Source: an uncultured Treponema sp.
Lineage (GTDB): Bacteria; Spirochaetota; Spirochaetia; Treponematales; Treponemataceae
Direction: 5' to 3'
Length of the DNA stretch: 64,000 bases
NCBI GenBank assembly: GCA_946615905.1
Contig: CAMOIE010000002.1
Location: 1 to 64,000, forward strand
Shown here: piece after piece, positions 42,320-51,446 of the stretch
Position numbering within the stretch: the stretch's first letter is position 1
Layout: every line of letters starts with the position of its first letter
The notes under the pieces: model-generated
Told to the model about the DNA's origin: nothing
What the model saw: only the letters and a program-made list of their open reading frames with translations
Databases searched by the model: none
Translations under genes and position numbers: made by a program

Positions 42320-43795
42320 CTAAAGTTCAATGCCCAGAGCGGCGGTTATTTTTTCAAGTGAGGCTGCGATTTTTTTGTCGGCGGCTTGCGAGAGCTTTTT
42401 GTAGTTTAGGATTGTGTCGCGGACGCTCAAAATTTCTTGGTCTTCCTTGGGGTATTTGCAAAGGTCAAGGTTGTACCCGTTGGCTGCGATTTCTGACTTT
42501 TTAAAGCAGCGGGATTTTTCGTTCCCTTCTTCTGCAATTTCTATGCGGTTGTTCCACCACATTTTTACAACTTCCATGTGGCTGTCACAAATCGGCTTTG
42601 TCTTTGAAAAATGCTTCAAATCTTCCGGCATATCCATGCGGTAAACCCAAAGGCTGTCGGTGGGCTTTTCGTTGTTGAAAAAGAGAATGTTCGTAGTTAT
42701 GCTCGTGTATGGGGCAAAAACGCTTGAAGGCAGGCGGATAATCGTGTGCAGGTTCATTTCTTCTAGTAGAACTTTTTTTACGGCAACGCTCGCTCCGTCT
42801 GTTCCGAACAAAAATCCGTCGGGAATGATTACGCCCGCGCGTCCGTTCTGTTTAAGTCGCTTTGTGATGTAGGCAATAAAAAGGACTGCCGTTTCGCTCG
42901 TCTTGAACTGGGCAGGAAAGTTCGTGAGTTCTGCGGCGGTCGTCGTTCCTCCGTATGGGGGATTCATTGCGATTACATTTACTTTTTCTTCCTCGTCAAA
43001 GTCGTTTATGTTCTTGTTGAAGGCTGTTCCGTAGGCAATTTGCGGCGTATCGATTCCGTGAACCAAAAGGTTTGTATTGCACAAAAGATAGGGGAAAGGC
43101 TTGTATTCACAGCCGTAAATCGCAGAGTTGATTTTATTCACTTCTTTATTTGTAAGGTTTTTCTGAGCGTGGAAATAATCAATAGCGGCAGTCAAAAATC
43201 CGCCCGTTCCGCAGGCAAAGTCGCCGAACGTTTCTCCGACTTTGGGATTCAGCATTTCGACAATAAATTTTGTAATGGCACGGGGGGTGTAAAATTCTCC
43301 GGCACTGCCTGCCGACTGCAAAAGTTTGAGCATTTCTTCATACATCTGGCCAAAGAGGTTTCTCTGTTTTGCATCGTGGTAGTTTAATTCATTTACAACA
43401 TCGACAAGCTCACGCAGATTTGTTCCATTTTTCATGTACTGGTTCAAGTCTGCAAAGACTTTTCGGATTATTCTCTGGCGTGGCTCAAGGTTTTCTACGT
43501 TTACTGTTTTGCAGTATTTAAAAAGGTTGTCTACAAGGCTAAGAAGTTCATCACCCGTAAGAGTTTTTCCGTCTTTATCTGGAAGTGCCCAGTTGCGCCA
43601 TTTGAATTTTTCTTCTGCAAAGGCAGAGTTGAATTCACGGCCTTCGTCTTCTGCCTCGTCTTCCCATTCTTCTTCAAGTGCGTCAAAGATCCGCAAGAAC
43701 ACAAGGGAAATCAGTTCTTCCAAACGCTGAACGTCGCTGGAGATTCCCTGGTCTTTTCTCATTATATTGCGGGCTGTTTTCCATGAAAATGACAT
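42320..43795 (-). CDS. hsdM: type I restriction system DNA methyltransferase HsdM
   Basis: HsdM methylates adenine at sites chosen by HsdS and protects host DNA. The 491-residue protein has the SAM motif FGDFACGTGGFL (residues about 190-201) and the catalytic NPPYGGTT, with an N-terminal helical domain for HsdS contacts. It lies 20 nt after hsdR and is followed by fic, which separates it from hsdS. All expected motifs are present and the length is normal. Confidence 0.95.
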   Translation of the reverse strand: MSFSWKTARNIMRKDQGISSDVQRLEELISLVFLRIFDALEEEWEDEAEDEGREFNSAFAEEKFKWRNWALPDKDGKTLTGDELLSLVDNLFKYCKTVNVENLEPRQRIIRKVFADLNQYMKNGTNLRELVDVVNELNYHDAKQRNLFGQMYEEMLKLLQSAGSAGEFYTPRAITKFIVEMLNPKVGETFGDFACGTGGFLTAAIDYFHAQKNLTNKEVNKINSAIYGCEYKPFPYLLCNTNLLVHGIDTPQIAYGTAFNKNINDFDEEEKVNVIAMNPPYGGTTTAAELTNFPAQFKTSETAVLFIAYITKRLKQNGRAGVIIPDGFLFGTDGASVAVKKVLLEEMNLHTIIRLPSSVFAPYTSITTNILFFNNEKPTDSLWVYRMDMPEDLKHFSKTKPICDSHMEVVKMWWNNRIEIAEEGNEKSRCFKKSEIAANGYNLDLCKYPKEDQEILSVRDTILNYKKLSQAADKKIAASLEKITAALGIEL

Positions 43796-43815
43796 TTTTG
43801 TTTCCTTTTTTTATA

Positions 43816-46131
43816 TTATGCGGCGTATAGAATGTCTTCTATGTCGCGGATAATCTGTTTGAATTTGTCCTTGCCGCCGAAGATTTCGTTTTTTATGAAA
43901 ATCGGAGTTCCAAGCTCTGAAAGTTCATTGGCCTTTAACGCATCGTTCTGCTCAAAAGACAAAATTCCTTCGTCCGCATATTTTTGAACAAGGACTTCTA
44001 GAACCCGCTTTGCGTCCCCCTGAAATTTTTCCAAAAAGTTCTTTTCTTTTATGCGTCTTGCCCTTTCGCTTCTGTAAAGCATTGGCTGGTTAAAGGCTAT
44101 GTTCACGATAATATCAAAAATGTCTCGGCTCTGGAATTTTTCCGGATAGTGTTCACGAAGTTGAGACACATCAACTCCAGCTTTTTTCATTTCGTCAACG
44201 ATAATCTGCTTGCGTTCAGCCCTGTTCCACTCTTTTAGGAATTCATCAAGGCTTGCATACAACGAGCAAAGGTGTTTTTTTGAGTATTCGATATAAGAAA
44301 CGGTCAACGGCTTTCCGTCTTTATCCAAGACTAGTTTTGTTTCGCTGTCAATGTAGATTTCGTGTCCTTCGCCATCGATTATGGGCTTGTGTTCTGTATT
44401 CTTCTTTTTTGACTTTCGTTTGGATGGATTTTTGCCGCTTGAACCTTCTGGTGGAAGCGGGTCGCCGTCAAAAGCAGGGTCAAAGAAATGCTCGCTTGCG
44501 TTTCGGAAGTCGAGAATGTCAAAGTAATACTTTTTGTTTTCTACAATGCGGGTGCCCCGTCCGATTATCTGCTTGAATTCAGTCATGCTGTTGATGTTTC
44601 TGTAAAGGACAATCAGTCCGACAGCCTTTGTGTCCACTCCTGTTGAAAGCAACTGGCTTGTCGTTACAACAGTCGGGGTAGGGACGTTTTTTGAGATAAA
44701 GTCGCCCAAATGCTTTTTGCCTTCGCTGTCGCTCGCGGTGATACGCATAATGTATTCATTTTTGTTTTCTGCCTGCCGACCTTCATTAAAATAGATAAGG
44801 GCGGTCCGCATTTGCGCGGCATCAATTTCTTCGTCACAAAAGACGATTGTCTTTGTCATAGGGCCGATGTTTTCAAGAAAATCGGTGATTCTTTTTGCGG
44901 CCACAAGGTAATGTTTTTTGATTCCGAGTTTGAGCGCAAGGTCTTTCTTTTCGATTGTTTCTCCGGCAGTGAGCTTTCCTCCGCTCTGCTCGGCATCCTT
45001 TTCATCAATATCCATTCCACCGTCAATGTTGATATGGACTTTTGTAACTCGGTAGGGGGCTAAGAATCCGTCTTCAATCCCCTGCTTGAGCGAATAGGTG
45101 TAAAGAGGCTTTCCAAAATAAGCAAGGTTGGAGTTGTCGCTGTCAGCGTCATCTTTTGGGGTTGCCGTCATACCAATCTGGACAGCACCGCTAAAGTAAT
45201 CAAGAATCTTTCGCCATTCTGAATTTTTCTTTGCCGAGCCACGGTGGCACTCGTCTATCATGATCAAATCAAAATAGTTGCGGTTGAACTGCTCATAGGG
45301 CTGCGGCGCGCCCGGCGGAAGATTGTATTCCACAAGCTGCTGGTAAAGGCTCATAAAGACTTCAAAACTTTTGCTTGCAGACCGGTTTTCAATTTTTATC
45401 ATCTTGTTGCCGAAGGGCTTAAAATCCTGCTCCATTGTCTGGTCAATCAGAACATTGCGGTCGGCAAGATAGAGGATTCTCATATTGTTTCCACTGGCGG
45501 ACTGCATAAGGCGGTGGAGAATCTGGAAAGCGGTGTATGTCTTTCCTGTTCCTGTCGCCATGACGAACATCATGCGCTTTTTACCCTGGGCATAGGCTTC
45601 AACAACTTTGTCTATTACCGCCCTCTGGTAGTAACGGGGTTCTTTTCCGTCAACATCGTGGTAATAGTCCTTGCTGATGATTTCGATTTGTTCGGGAGTG
45701 TATTTTTTTACCTGAACGAATTTCTGCCAAAGGTCTTCTTGGCTGGGGAAATCTTCCATGCCGAATTCTTCTTCATGACCTTTTTCAAGGGTTGTAAAAA
45801 CAAAAGATTTTCCGTTGCTGGAGGCGGCAAAGGGTGCATTCAAAAGATTTGCGTAATTTATTGCCTGCTGTATGCCTGTCCCTTCAACTTGCCCGGCCCG
45901 TTTTGCTTCAAGAACGCACAAAGGCTGATTGTTCGGCGCAAAGAGAAGATAATCTGCAAAAAGTGCTTTTTCCCGGAATGAATCGCCGTCTTCATCAATT
46001 TGAATACGTCCGGCCGTAATGGGATACTCATAGCGCATATTGACCTTGAGCTTCCAACCCTTAGCTTTGAGTGCGTCCGTGATGAATTCCCTTGTTTCGG
46101 TTTCATTAAAATCTTCGTCAAGCGTGTCCAT
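43816..46131 (-). CDS. hsdR: type I restriction system endonuclease HsdR
   Basis: HsdR is the motor and nuclease of a type I system. The 771-residue protein has the N-terminal nuclease motif (D...VLEAKR, residues about 45-78), Walker A ATGTGKTYTAF, DEAD-type DECHRGSA, TATPKDD and the later helicase motifs GRGTR. It is shorter than E. coli HsdR but matches the DEAD/R1 subfamily. It heads the operon hsdR-hsdM-fic-hsdS. TATAAT with an upstream TG lies 12 nt before the ATG. It is divergent from the truncated MATE gene. Confidence 0.95.
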   Translation of the reverse strand: MDTLDEDFNETETREFITDALKAKGWKLKVNMRYEYPITAGRIQIDEDGDSFREKALFADYLLFAPNNQPLCVLEAKRAGQVEGTGIQQAINYANLLNAPFAASSNGKSFVFTTLEKGHEEEFGMEDFPSQEDLWQKFVQVKKYTPEQIEIISKDYYHDVDGKEPRYYQRAVIDKVVEAYAQGKKRMMFVMATGTGKTYTAFQILHRLMQSASGNNMRILYLADRNVLIDQTMEQDFKPFGNKMIKIENRSASKSFEVFMSLYQQLVEYNLPPGAPQPYEQFNRNYFDLIMIDECHRGSAKKNSEWRKILDYFSGAVQIGMTATPKDDADSDNSNLAYFGKPLYTYSLKQGIEDGFLAPYRVTKVHINIDGGMDIDEKDAEQSGGKLTAGETIEKKDLALKLGIKKHYLVAAKRITDFLENIGPMTKTIVFCDEEIDAAQMRTALIYFNEGRQAENKNEYIMRITASDSEGKKHLGDFISKNVPTPTVVTTSQLLSTGVDTKAVGLIVLYRNINSMTEFKQIIGRGTRIVENKKYYFDILDFRNASEHFFDPAFDGDPLPPEGSSGKNPSKRKSKKKNTEHKPIIDGEGHEIYIDSETKLVLDKDGKPLTVSYIEYSKKHLCSLYASLDEFLKEWNRAERKQIIVDEMKKAGVDVSQLREHYPEKFQSRDIFDIIVNIAFNQPMLYRSERARRIKEKNFLEKFQGDAKRVLEVLVQKYADEGILSFEQNDALKANELSELGTPIFIKNEIFGGKDKFKQIIRDIEDILYAA

Positions 46132-46143
46132 ATTCAGTTAACG

Positions 46144-46152
46144 ATTATATCA
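46144..46152 (-). promoter_or_regulatory. hsdR extended -10 promoter
   Basis: TGATATAAT on the minus strand ends 12 nt before the hsdR ATG. The leader would be very short and has no Shine-Dalgarno sequence. Confidence 0.5.
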
Positions 46153-46156
46153 CATT

Positions 46157-47113
46157 TTGGAAAGTTTTTGGCGGGAGAAATCTCTAGGGAGCAGCAAGTT
46201 TCTGGTCTCCATTATGCTGGCAGGGGTGTTGCAGGCGTTCATGCCAATCCTTTCCATGCTGCATACACAGGAAGACAGGACAGGAATCGGTCTTATGATG
46301 CGGCGTGTCATGCGTTTGGTGACGTTTTTCGATATCCTGTTCACGATTTTGTTTGTGGCCTTTCCGCAGGGACTCTTATTTTTGTATGAAGTGCAGGATC
46401 CTGAAACCGCAGCTATTACCATTACGGCAATTCGGATTTTTTCTTTTATGTTTCTCTTCCGCGGAGCTTATCTCTTTTTTCAGCAATACTTTCAGGTTGT
46501 GGGGCGCAAAGCCTACGCCGTAGTCATCAGCCTGATTGATGGTTTTGTCGGAATCTGCCCTCTGGCTTATGTCATGGCTATGGCATTCGGGTTGAAGGGG
46601 CTTTGGCTTTCATTTCCGCTTCTGTCCGCCATGCTCCTGACAGGAGTTTTAATCGAGAATATGCTCATTGCAAAAAGGTCAGGCGGAAAGTACCGGGGCC
46701 TTTATCTTTTGGAACAGGCCGATATGGATGAGATAGTCTTCGAGCAAACATTGTGCGGAGACCGTGACACAATCACAGAGATTTCCGAAGAAATACGCCA
46801 GAACTGCTTGAAGCATCATATAGATGAAAAAAAGGCGAATATCATCGCCCTTTCCTGTGAGGAAATCGGTATATACACCGAAGATCAAAACGTGAAGCAA
46901 AGCAGGAGTGAACAGCTTCTAATCGATTTGATGATTCGTATCAAAAAAAGCGAGGCGGTCATGATTTTCCGTAGCGAAAGCTTGCCCTTTGACTGGATGA
47001 AAGCCGCCGGTGAAGATTACAGCAATATCTGGATGCTGAAGAAAATTGCGGATAAAAGCGAATATGATTATGTGATGGGAATGAATCAGACGAGGATTTC
47101 TATTATAATCTGA
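46157..47113 (+). pseudogene. 5'-truncated MATE transporter fused to GHKL domain
   Basis: The open frame encodes 318 residues. It begins in the middle of a MATE transporter: residues 15-185 match helices 7-12 (SIMLAGVLQAFMPILSM, FFQQYFQVVGRKAYA, LSFPLLSAML), and the N-terminal half of about 240 residues is missing. Residues about 195-318 are a GHKL or RsbW-like domain (NIIALSCEEIG, IWMLKKIADKSEYDYVMGMN), as in fused MATE-GHKL proteins. No real start codon is supported: the first available is a TTG near the hsdR promoter. It is probably a remnant cut by the hsd island, though a translated C-terminal domain is possible. Confidence 0.75.
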
Positions 47114-47174
47114 AAACCGTTTTGTCCCCCTCCCCCGCCAGCCCCAATCGCTTTTTTCTTGACTTTTTTTAAGA

Positions 47175-48383
47175 ATGCTTCAAAATATTCTTGTGAAAGC
47201 AATCGAAAGCACCAACACCTTGACGCTCTTTTTAGAGGATAGAATTGACACGACGAATGCGCCGCAAATCGAAACTGAAATCTTTGACGCGGTGAACAAA
47301 AAGCACGCGGACTCAAGCCTTGTTTTGGACGCGGCAGAGCTTACCTACATTTCGAGCGTAGGGCTTCGCGTGCTCTTAAAACTTGCAAAAACGCTTGGCG
47401 GCGCAAAAAAGCTTCCTGTCATCAATGTTTCGCGCGATGTGTATGACATTTTTGAGATGTCTGGCTTTACGAATATTCTTGATGTGAAAAAAGCACTCCG
47501 CGAGGTGAGCGTAGACGGCTGCGAGCTTATCGGGCAGGGCGCAAACGGAAAAGTCTACCGCCTTGACGCTGAAACGATTATCAAAGTGTTTAGGCCGACG
47601 GTCTCGTATGAGGCGGTAAAAGAAGAGCGCGATGTTGCTCAAGCGGCGTTTGTTGCGGGCGTTCCGACTGCGATTTCTTACGATGTCGTAAAATGTGGCG
47701 ACGCCTACGGCGCGGTGTACGAAATGCTTAACGCAAAGACTGTGGGACAGGTCATAAAAGAAAATCCTGAGCGTGCCGAAGAACTTGGAACGCGCATGGG
47801 AAAACTTCTTAAAGATTTACATTCCACACAGGCAGACACGAAAAAGCTGAACAACATGCTCGATGTATATAAGACTCGCTGTCAAAATATCGCCGAGTAC
47901 TATACGAGCGAAGAAATTGCAAAACTCAAAAGCGTGTATGACGCGCTCCCCGAAGTGACGACCATGCTGCACGGCGATTTTCACACAAAAAACATCATGC
48001 TTTCAAACGAGGAGCTTATTTTTATCGACATGGGCGATGTCGGCTACGGGCACCCGTTGCTTGATCTCGGCAGCTCGTATCTTCCCTTGACGCGTATCGG
48101 AAAAATCAATCCGGCGATGTGTGAAGCCTATGTCGGCATTTCAGCTGATATTGCGCATCGCGTCTGGATGGCGATGACCGATGCGTACTTTGGTGAAAAC
48201 GCGGAGCGCGGGCGGCGCTTGGCGGAAATCTATGGTGAAGCAAAATATGTGGTTTCAGCAACAGCTTTTGCCTTGAGAACTGGCGATCCAGCGTCTCTTT
48301 CGCGCTGCCAGGAAAGTTGCCGGGTGCAAGGGCTTTTAAATCCGAGCTTTGATATTTCAGAGGCTCTCACTGGAAAGCTGTAG
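47175..48383 (+). CDS. STAS domain fused to a phosphotransferase (TIGR02172-like)
   Basis: Residues 1-115 are a STAS domain (LTLFLEDRIDTTNAPQIETE, VLDAAELTYISSVGLRVL, with the phospho-acceptor Ser in YISSVGLR). Residues about 120-390 are an APH-type kinase: GQGANGKVYRL loop, MLHGDFHTKNIML and FIDMGDVGYGHPLL. The fusion matches TIGR02172. STAS domains act as anti-sigma-factor antagonists; the kinase substrate is unknown. The ATG at 47175 has no ribosome binding site and no clear -10, so the start is only moderately sure. The next gene begins 12 nt after, suggesting an operon with the amino-acid transporter. Confidence 0.85.
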   Translation: MLQNILVKAIESTNTLTLFLEDRIDTTNAPQIETEIFDAVNKKHADSSLVLDAAELTYISSVGLRVLLKLAKTLGGAKKLPVINVSRDVYDIFEMSGFTNILDVKKALREVSVDGCELIGQGANGKVYRLDAETIIKVFRPTVSYEAVKEERDVAQAAFVAGVPTAISYDVVKCGDAYGAVYEMLNAKTVGQVIKENPERAEELGTRMGKLLKDLHSTQADTKKLNNMLDVYKTRCQNIAEYYTSEEIAKLKSVYDALPEVTTMLHGDFHTKNIMLSNEELIFIDMGDVGYGHPLLDLGSSYLPLTRIGKINPAMCEAYVGISADIAHRVWMAMTDAYFGENAERGRRLAEIYGEAKYVVSATAFALRTGDPASLSRCQESCRVQGLLNPSFDISEALTGKL

Positions 48384-48395
48384 CGAGGTGCAAAA

Positions 48396-51300
48396 ATGAC
48401 GTTTCGTGCGAGGACAAGCCTACTGTTTCTTACGCTCGTTGTATGTGCGCCAGTTCTTTTTTCGTGTGCGCAAAAGGAGCGGCGAACTATTACGTCGCTT
48501 TCAGACTTAAATGACAGTTCATGCGTTATCGGGTATGGTGAAGACCAATCGGCGGCAAACGAACTCCCTATTGTGCTTCCAAACGCGACGCTCAAGTCTC
48601 TCACTGATGCGTTGACCGCGTATGAGATGCTCAAACAAGGAAAAATCGATGCCTTTGCCAACGATCGCATTTACATGGAGCTTGCCATACAAAATGGGCT
48701 TAGGGGAGTACGCCTGCTTGATGAAAATCTTGGAGAAGGCTGTGAGATTGCGGTGGGGCTGTCTCCCGTTTCAAAAATCCCCAATCTTGAAGAAAACATA
48801 AACGCCTTTCTTACAGAGCTGCGAACGTCTGGCGAACTTGAAAAGATTTTCAAGTGCTGGGTGTTTGACGGCGATGACGTAATGCCAGACATTCCGAGTG
48901 CAAAGCATCCTCGCTTTCATCTTACCGTTGGAACGACAGGAATCGTGCCGCCCTATAGTTATTATAAGGGAACGGAATTAAACGGGTTTGATATAGAGCT
49001 TGCCAAAAGGTTTGCCCTATGGTTAGGCGCGAGCATCGAGTTTAAAGTCTATGATTATGGGAGCATCGTGACGGCGGCTTTGAGTGGCGACATTGACTGC
49101 ATTTTTGCCAATTTGAATGCCACGCCCGAACGACGCGAAAAACTTTTGTTCTCAACGCCAATCTATATCACATACAACACGCTGATGGTGCGCGACTCGG
49201 AAGCTCCTTCGCCTAAAAAAGACTTCGCCCCACGCCTAAAATACAACACAATCTCAGAAATGGGCAAAGATGGCGTTGTGCTTGGCATGCAGACGGGATT
49301 TGTTTTTATCGACAAGGTAGCGCGCGAAATGCTCCCGAAGGCAAAAATTGAATACTACAACACCACGCCCGATATGGCGTACCTTGTGACGCAGGGCCGG
49401 CTGGACGGCTTTATAAACGATGAGCCGATTATCCGCTACTGCGCGCTTGAATATCCATCGCTTGGCTATATTCACTGCGGCATTGACGCGATGAATTATG
49501 TCGTCTGCTTTCCCAAGACTCCCGCCGGCGCGGCTTTGCGCGATGAGATGAACGTGTTTATCGAAAACATGCGCGCTTCCGGCGAATTAAAGCGGCTTGA
49601 CGATTTGTGGCTTTCTGATGATGAATCAAAAAAGGTTGTTGACTTAAACATTCCCGCCAAAAATGGGCGTACGCTCAAACTGGGAACGATGGCAAACTCC
49701 GCACCATTTGAGTACATAAAGGACGGAAAAATTGTCGGTTACGAAGTGGATTTGATTGCCCGTTTCTGCCGCGAACATGGCTACGGCCTAAAAATCGAGG
49801 ATGTGCCGTTTGACTCGCTCATTTTGGGACTTGAAAGCGGAATGTACGATTTTGCAGCCGCGAGTTTGAGCGACACCCCTGCACACAAAGAAAGCCTTAA
49901 TCTTTCAAATTCGATTTATGAAGCAGAGCCGGTCATGGCGGTGCAGATTCTGAATGCGGAAAAGAAATCGAGTGGACAGTCAGCGAAAACAAAAACGATA
50001 AAGACACTTGCCGATCTGAACAACGACAAAATAAAAATCGGCGTACCCGCAGGTTCCACGTATGGTTCCATGGTGAACGAAAAGTTCCCAAAGGCAACGG
50101 TGCAGTATTTTAATACTTACATTGATATGGCTCGTCTTGTTGCAGACGGAAAGCTCGATGCCATGGTGACGGACGAGCCGATTGTGCGCGAAATTTGTGC
50201 AAATGTGGCGGGCACGGATTACATTCATAAGTATATCGAAAAAGCAAATTATGCCTTTGCACTTCCAAAGAGCGAAAAAGGCGAAAAACTCCGCAAACAG
50301 CTCAATGAATTCTTGGCGAAGGCAAAGGCTGACGGCACACTTCAAAAACTGGAAAACAACTGGATTGGCGGCGAAAAAAAGGTATTGACCGACCTCTCCG
50401 CGCTTGAGGCAAAAAACGGAACGCTTACCCTTGCCACCGATTCCGCAAGCGTACCGTTTACGTTCGTGCGTGACGGAAAAACGGTCGGCTACGACATTGA
50501 CTGCGCCGCCTTGTTCTGTGCTGAATACGGATATGCTCTGAAAGTCGTTACCGTGAACTTCGACGCAATCATCGCGTCAATCGTGAGCGAAATGTACGAC
50601 TTTGCGGCTTCCTGCATCACGGTAACGGAAGAACGCGCTCAGAGCATCAATTTTTCAACGCCGGACTTTGAAGGCGGTGCGCTTGCGCTTGTAAAGGCGG
50701 ATTCGCCTGCGGAAACAACGTCTCGTTCAGACTCGTCTTTCTTTACTTCGCTTAGAGCAAGTTTTGAAAAGACATTCGCCCGAGAAGACCGCTGGCGTTT
50801 AATAGCAAGCGGAATTGGCACTACGGCCTTGATTTCGATTTTGTCCGCAATTTTTGGCACGCTTCTGGGATTCGGAATCTGTATGCTTCGCCTTTCCAAA
50901 AACCGCGTCCTCGACGCGTTCGCGCTCGTCTACATCCGCATCTTGCAGGGCACGCCTATGGTCGTCTTACTGATGATTTTGTTCTACATCGTGTTTGCAA
51001 AGACCGGCTTGGACAGCGTTTTGGTTGCGGTCATTGCGTTCGGCATGAACTTTGCGGCCTACGTAAGCGAGATGATGCGGACTGGAATTGCCGCCGTAGA
51101 CAAGGGGCAGACGGAAGCCGCCCTTGCTTTGGGCTATCCAAAGACGCGGGCGTTCTTCAAAATCGTATTCCCGCAGGCGGCTAGGCACTTCCTTCCGGTG
51201 TATCAAGGCGAGTTTATCTCACTTGTCAAAATGACATCGGTTGTCGGCTACATCGCCATTCAGGATTTAACGAAGGCAAGCGATATTATCCGAAGCCGCA

Positions 51301-51446
51301 CCTACGAAGCGTTCTTCCCGCTTGTCACGACGGCGGTCATTTACTTTATCATCGCCTGGCTGTTGACCCGCATTTTGACTGCATTGCAGGCACGTCTTGA
51401 CCCAAAAAGACGGAGACGACAGGAGACAAACGGAGGCACTAAATGA
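48396..51446 (+). CDS. amino-acid ABC transporter: tandem binding domains fused to permease
   Basis: This 1016-residue lipoprotein fusion (signal ending LFSC, Cys24) carries four type-3 solute-binding segments and a HisM-type permease. The first (about 30-165) has only the second lobe. The second (about 170-410) and third (about 415-660) are complete, with GTTGIVPPYSYYKG and GTMANSAPFEYIKDGK. The fourth (about 665-775) has only the first lobe, with ATDSASVPFTFVRDGK. The permease (about 795-1010) has five or so helices and the EAA loop near EAALALGYPKTRAFFKIVFPQA (in part). Several binding domains probably gather ligand from the periplasm and pass it to the permease. The stop overlaps the ATPase start (ATGA). 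Confidence 0.88.
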   Translation: MTFRARTSLLFLTLVVCAPVLFSCAQKERRTITSLSDLNDSSCVIGYGEDQSAANELPIVLPNATLKSLTDALTAYEMLKQGKIDAFANDRIYMELAIQNGLRGVRLLDENLGEGCEIAVGLSPVSKIPNLEENINAFLTELRTSGELEKIFKCWVFDGDDVMPDIPSAKHPRFHLTVGTTGIVPPYSYYKGTELNGFDIELAKRFALWLGASIEFKVYDYGSIVTAALSGDIDCIFANLNATPERREKLLFSTPIYITYNTLMVRDSEAPSPKKDFAPRLKYNTISEMGKDGVVLGMQTGFVFIDKVAREMLPKAKIEYYNTTPDMAYLVTQGRLDGFINDEPIIRYCALEYPSLGYIHCGIDAMNYVVCFPKTPAGAALRDEMNVFIENMRASGELKRLDDLWLSDDESKKVVDLNIPAKNGRTLKLGTMANSAPFEYIKDGKIVGYEVDLIARFCREHGYGLKIEDVPFDSLILGLESGMYDFAAASLSDTPAHKESLNLSNSIYEAEPVMAVQILNAEKKSSGQSAKTKTIKTLADLNNDKIKIGVPAGSTYGSMVNEKFPKATVQYFNTYIDMARLVADGKLDAMVTDEPIVREICANVAGTDYIHKYIEKANYAFALPKSEKGEKLRKQLNEFLAKAKADGTLQKLENNWIGGEKKVLTDLSALEAKNGTLTLATDSASVPFTFVRDGKTVGYDIDCAALFCAEYGYALKVVTVNFDAIIASIVSEMYDFAASCITVTEERAQSINFSTPDFEGGALALVKADSPAETTSRSDSSFFTSLRASFEKTFAREDRWRLIASGIGTTALISILSAIFGTLLGFGICMLRLSKNRVLDAFALVYIRILQGTPMVVLLMILFYIVFAKTGLDSVLVAVIAFGMNFAAYVSEMMRTGIAAVDKGQTEAALALGYPKTRAFFKIVFPQAARHFLPVYQGEFISLVKMTSVVGYIAIQDLTKASDIIRSRTYEAFFPLVTTAVIYFIIAWLLTRILTALQARLDPKRRRRQETNGGTK

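Noticed and set aside
49980-50345. Minus-strand open frame inside the binding-domain fusion gene
   Set aside because: It lies wholly inside a well-supported gene, is rich in Cys/Phe typical of antisense frames and has no start signals.
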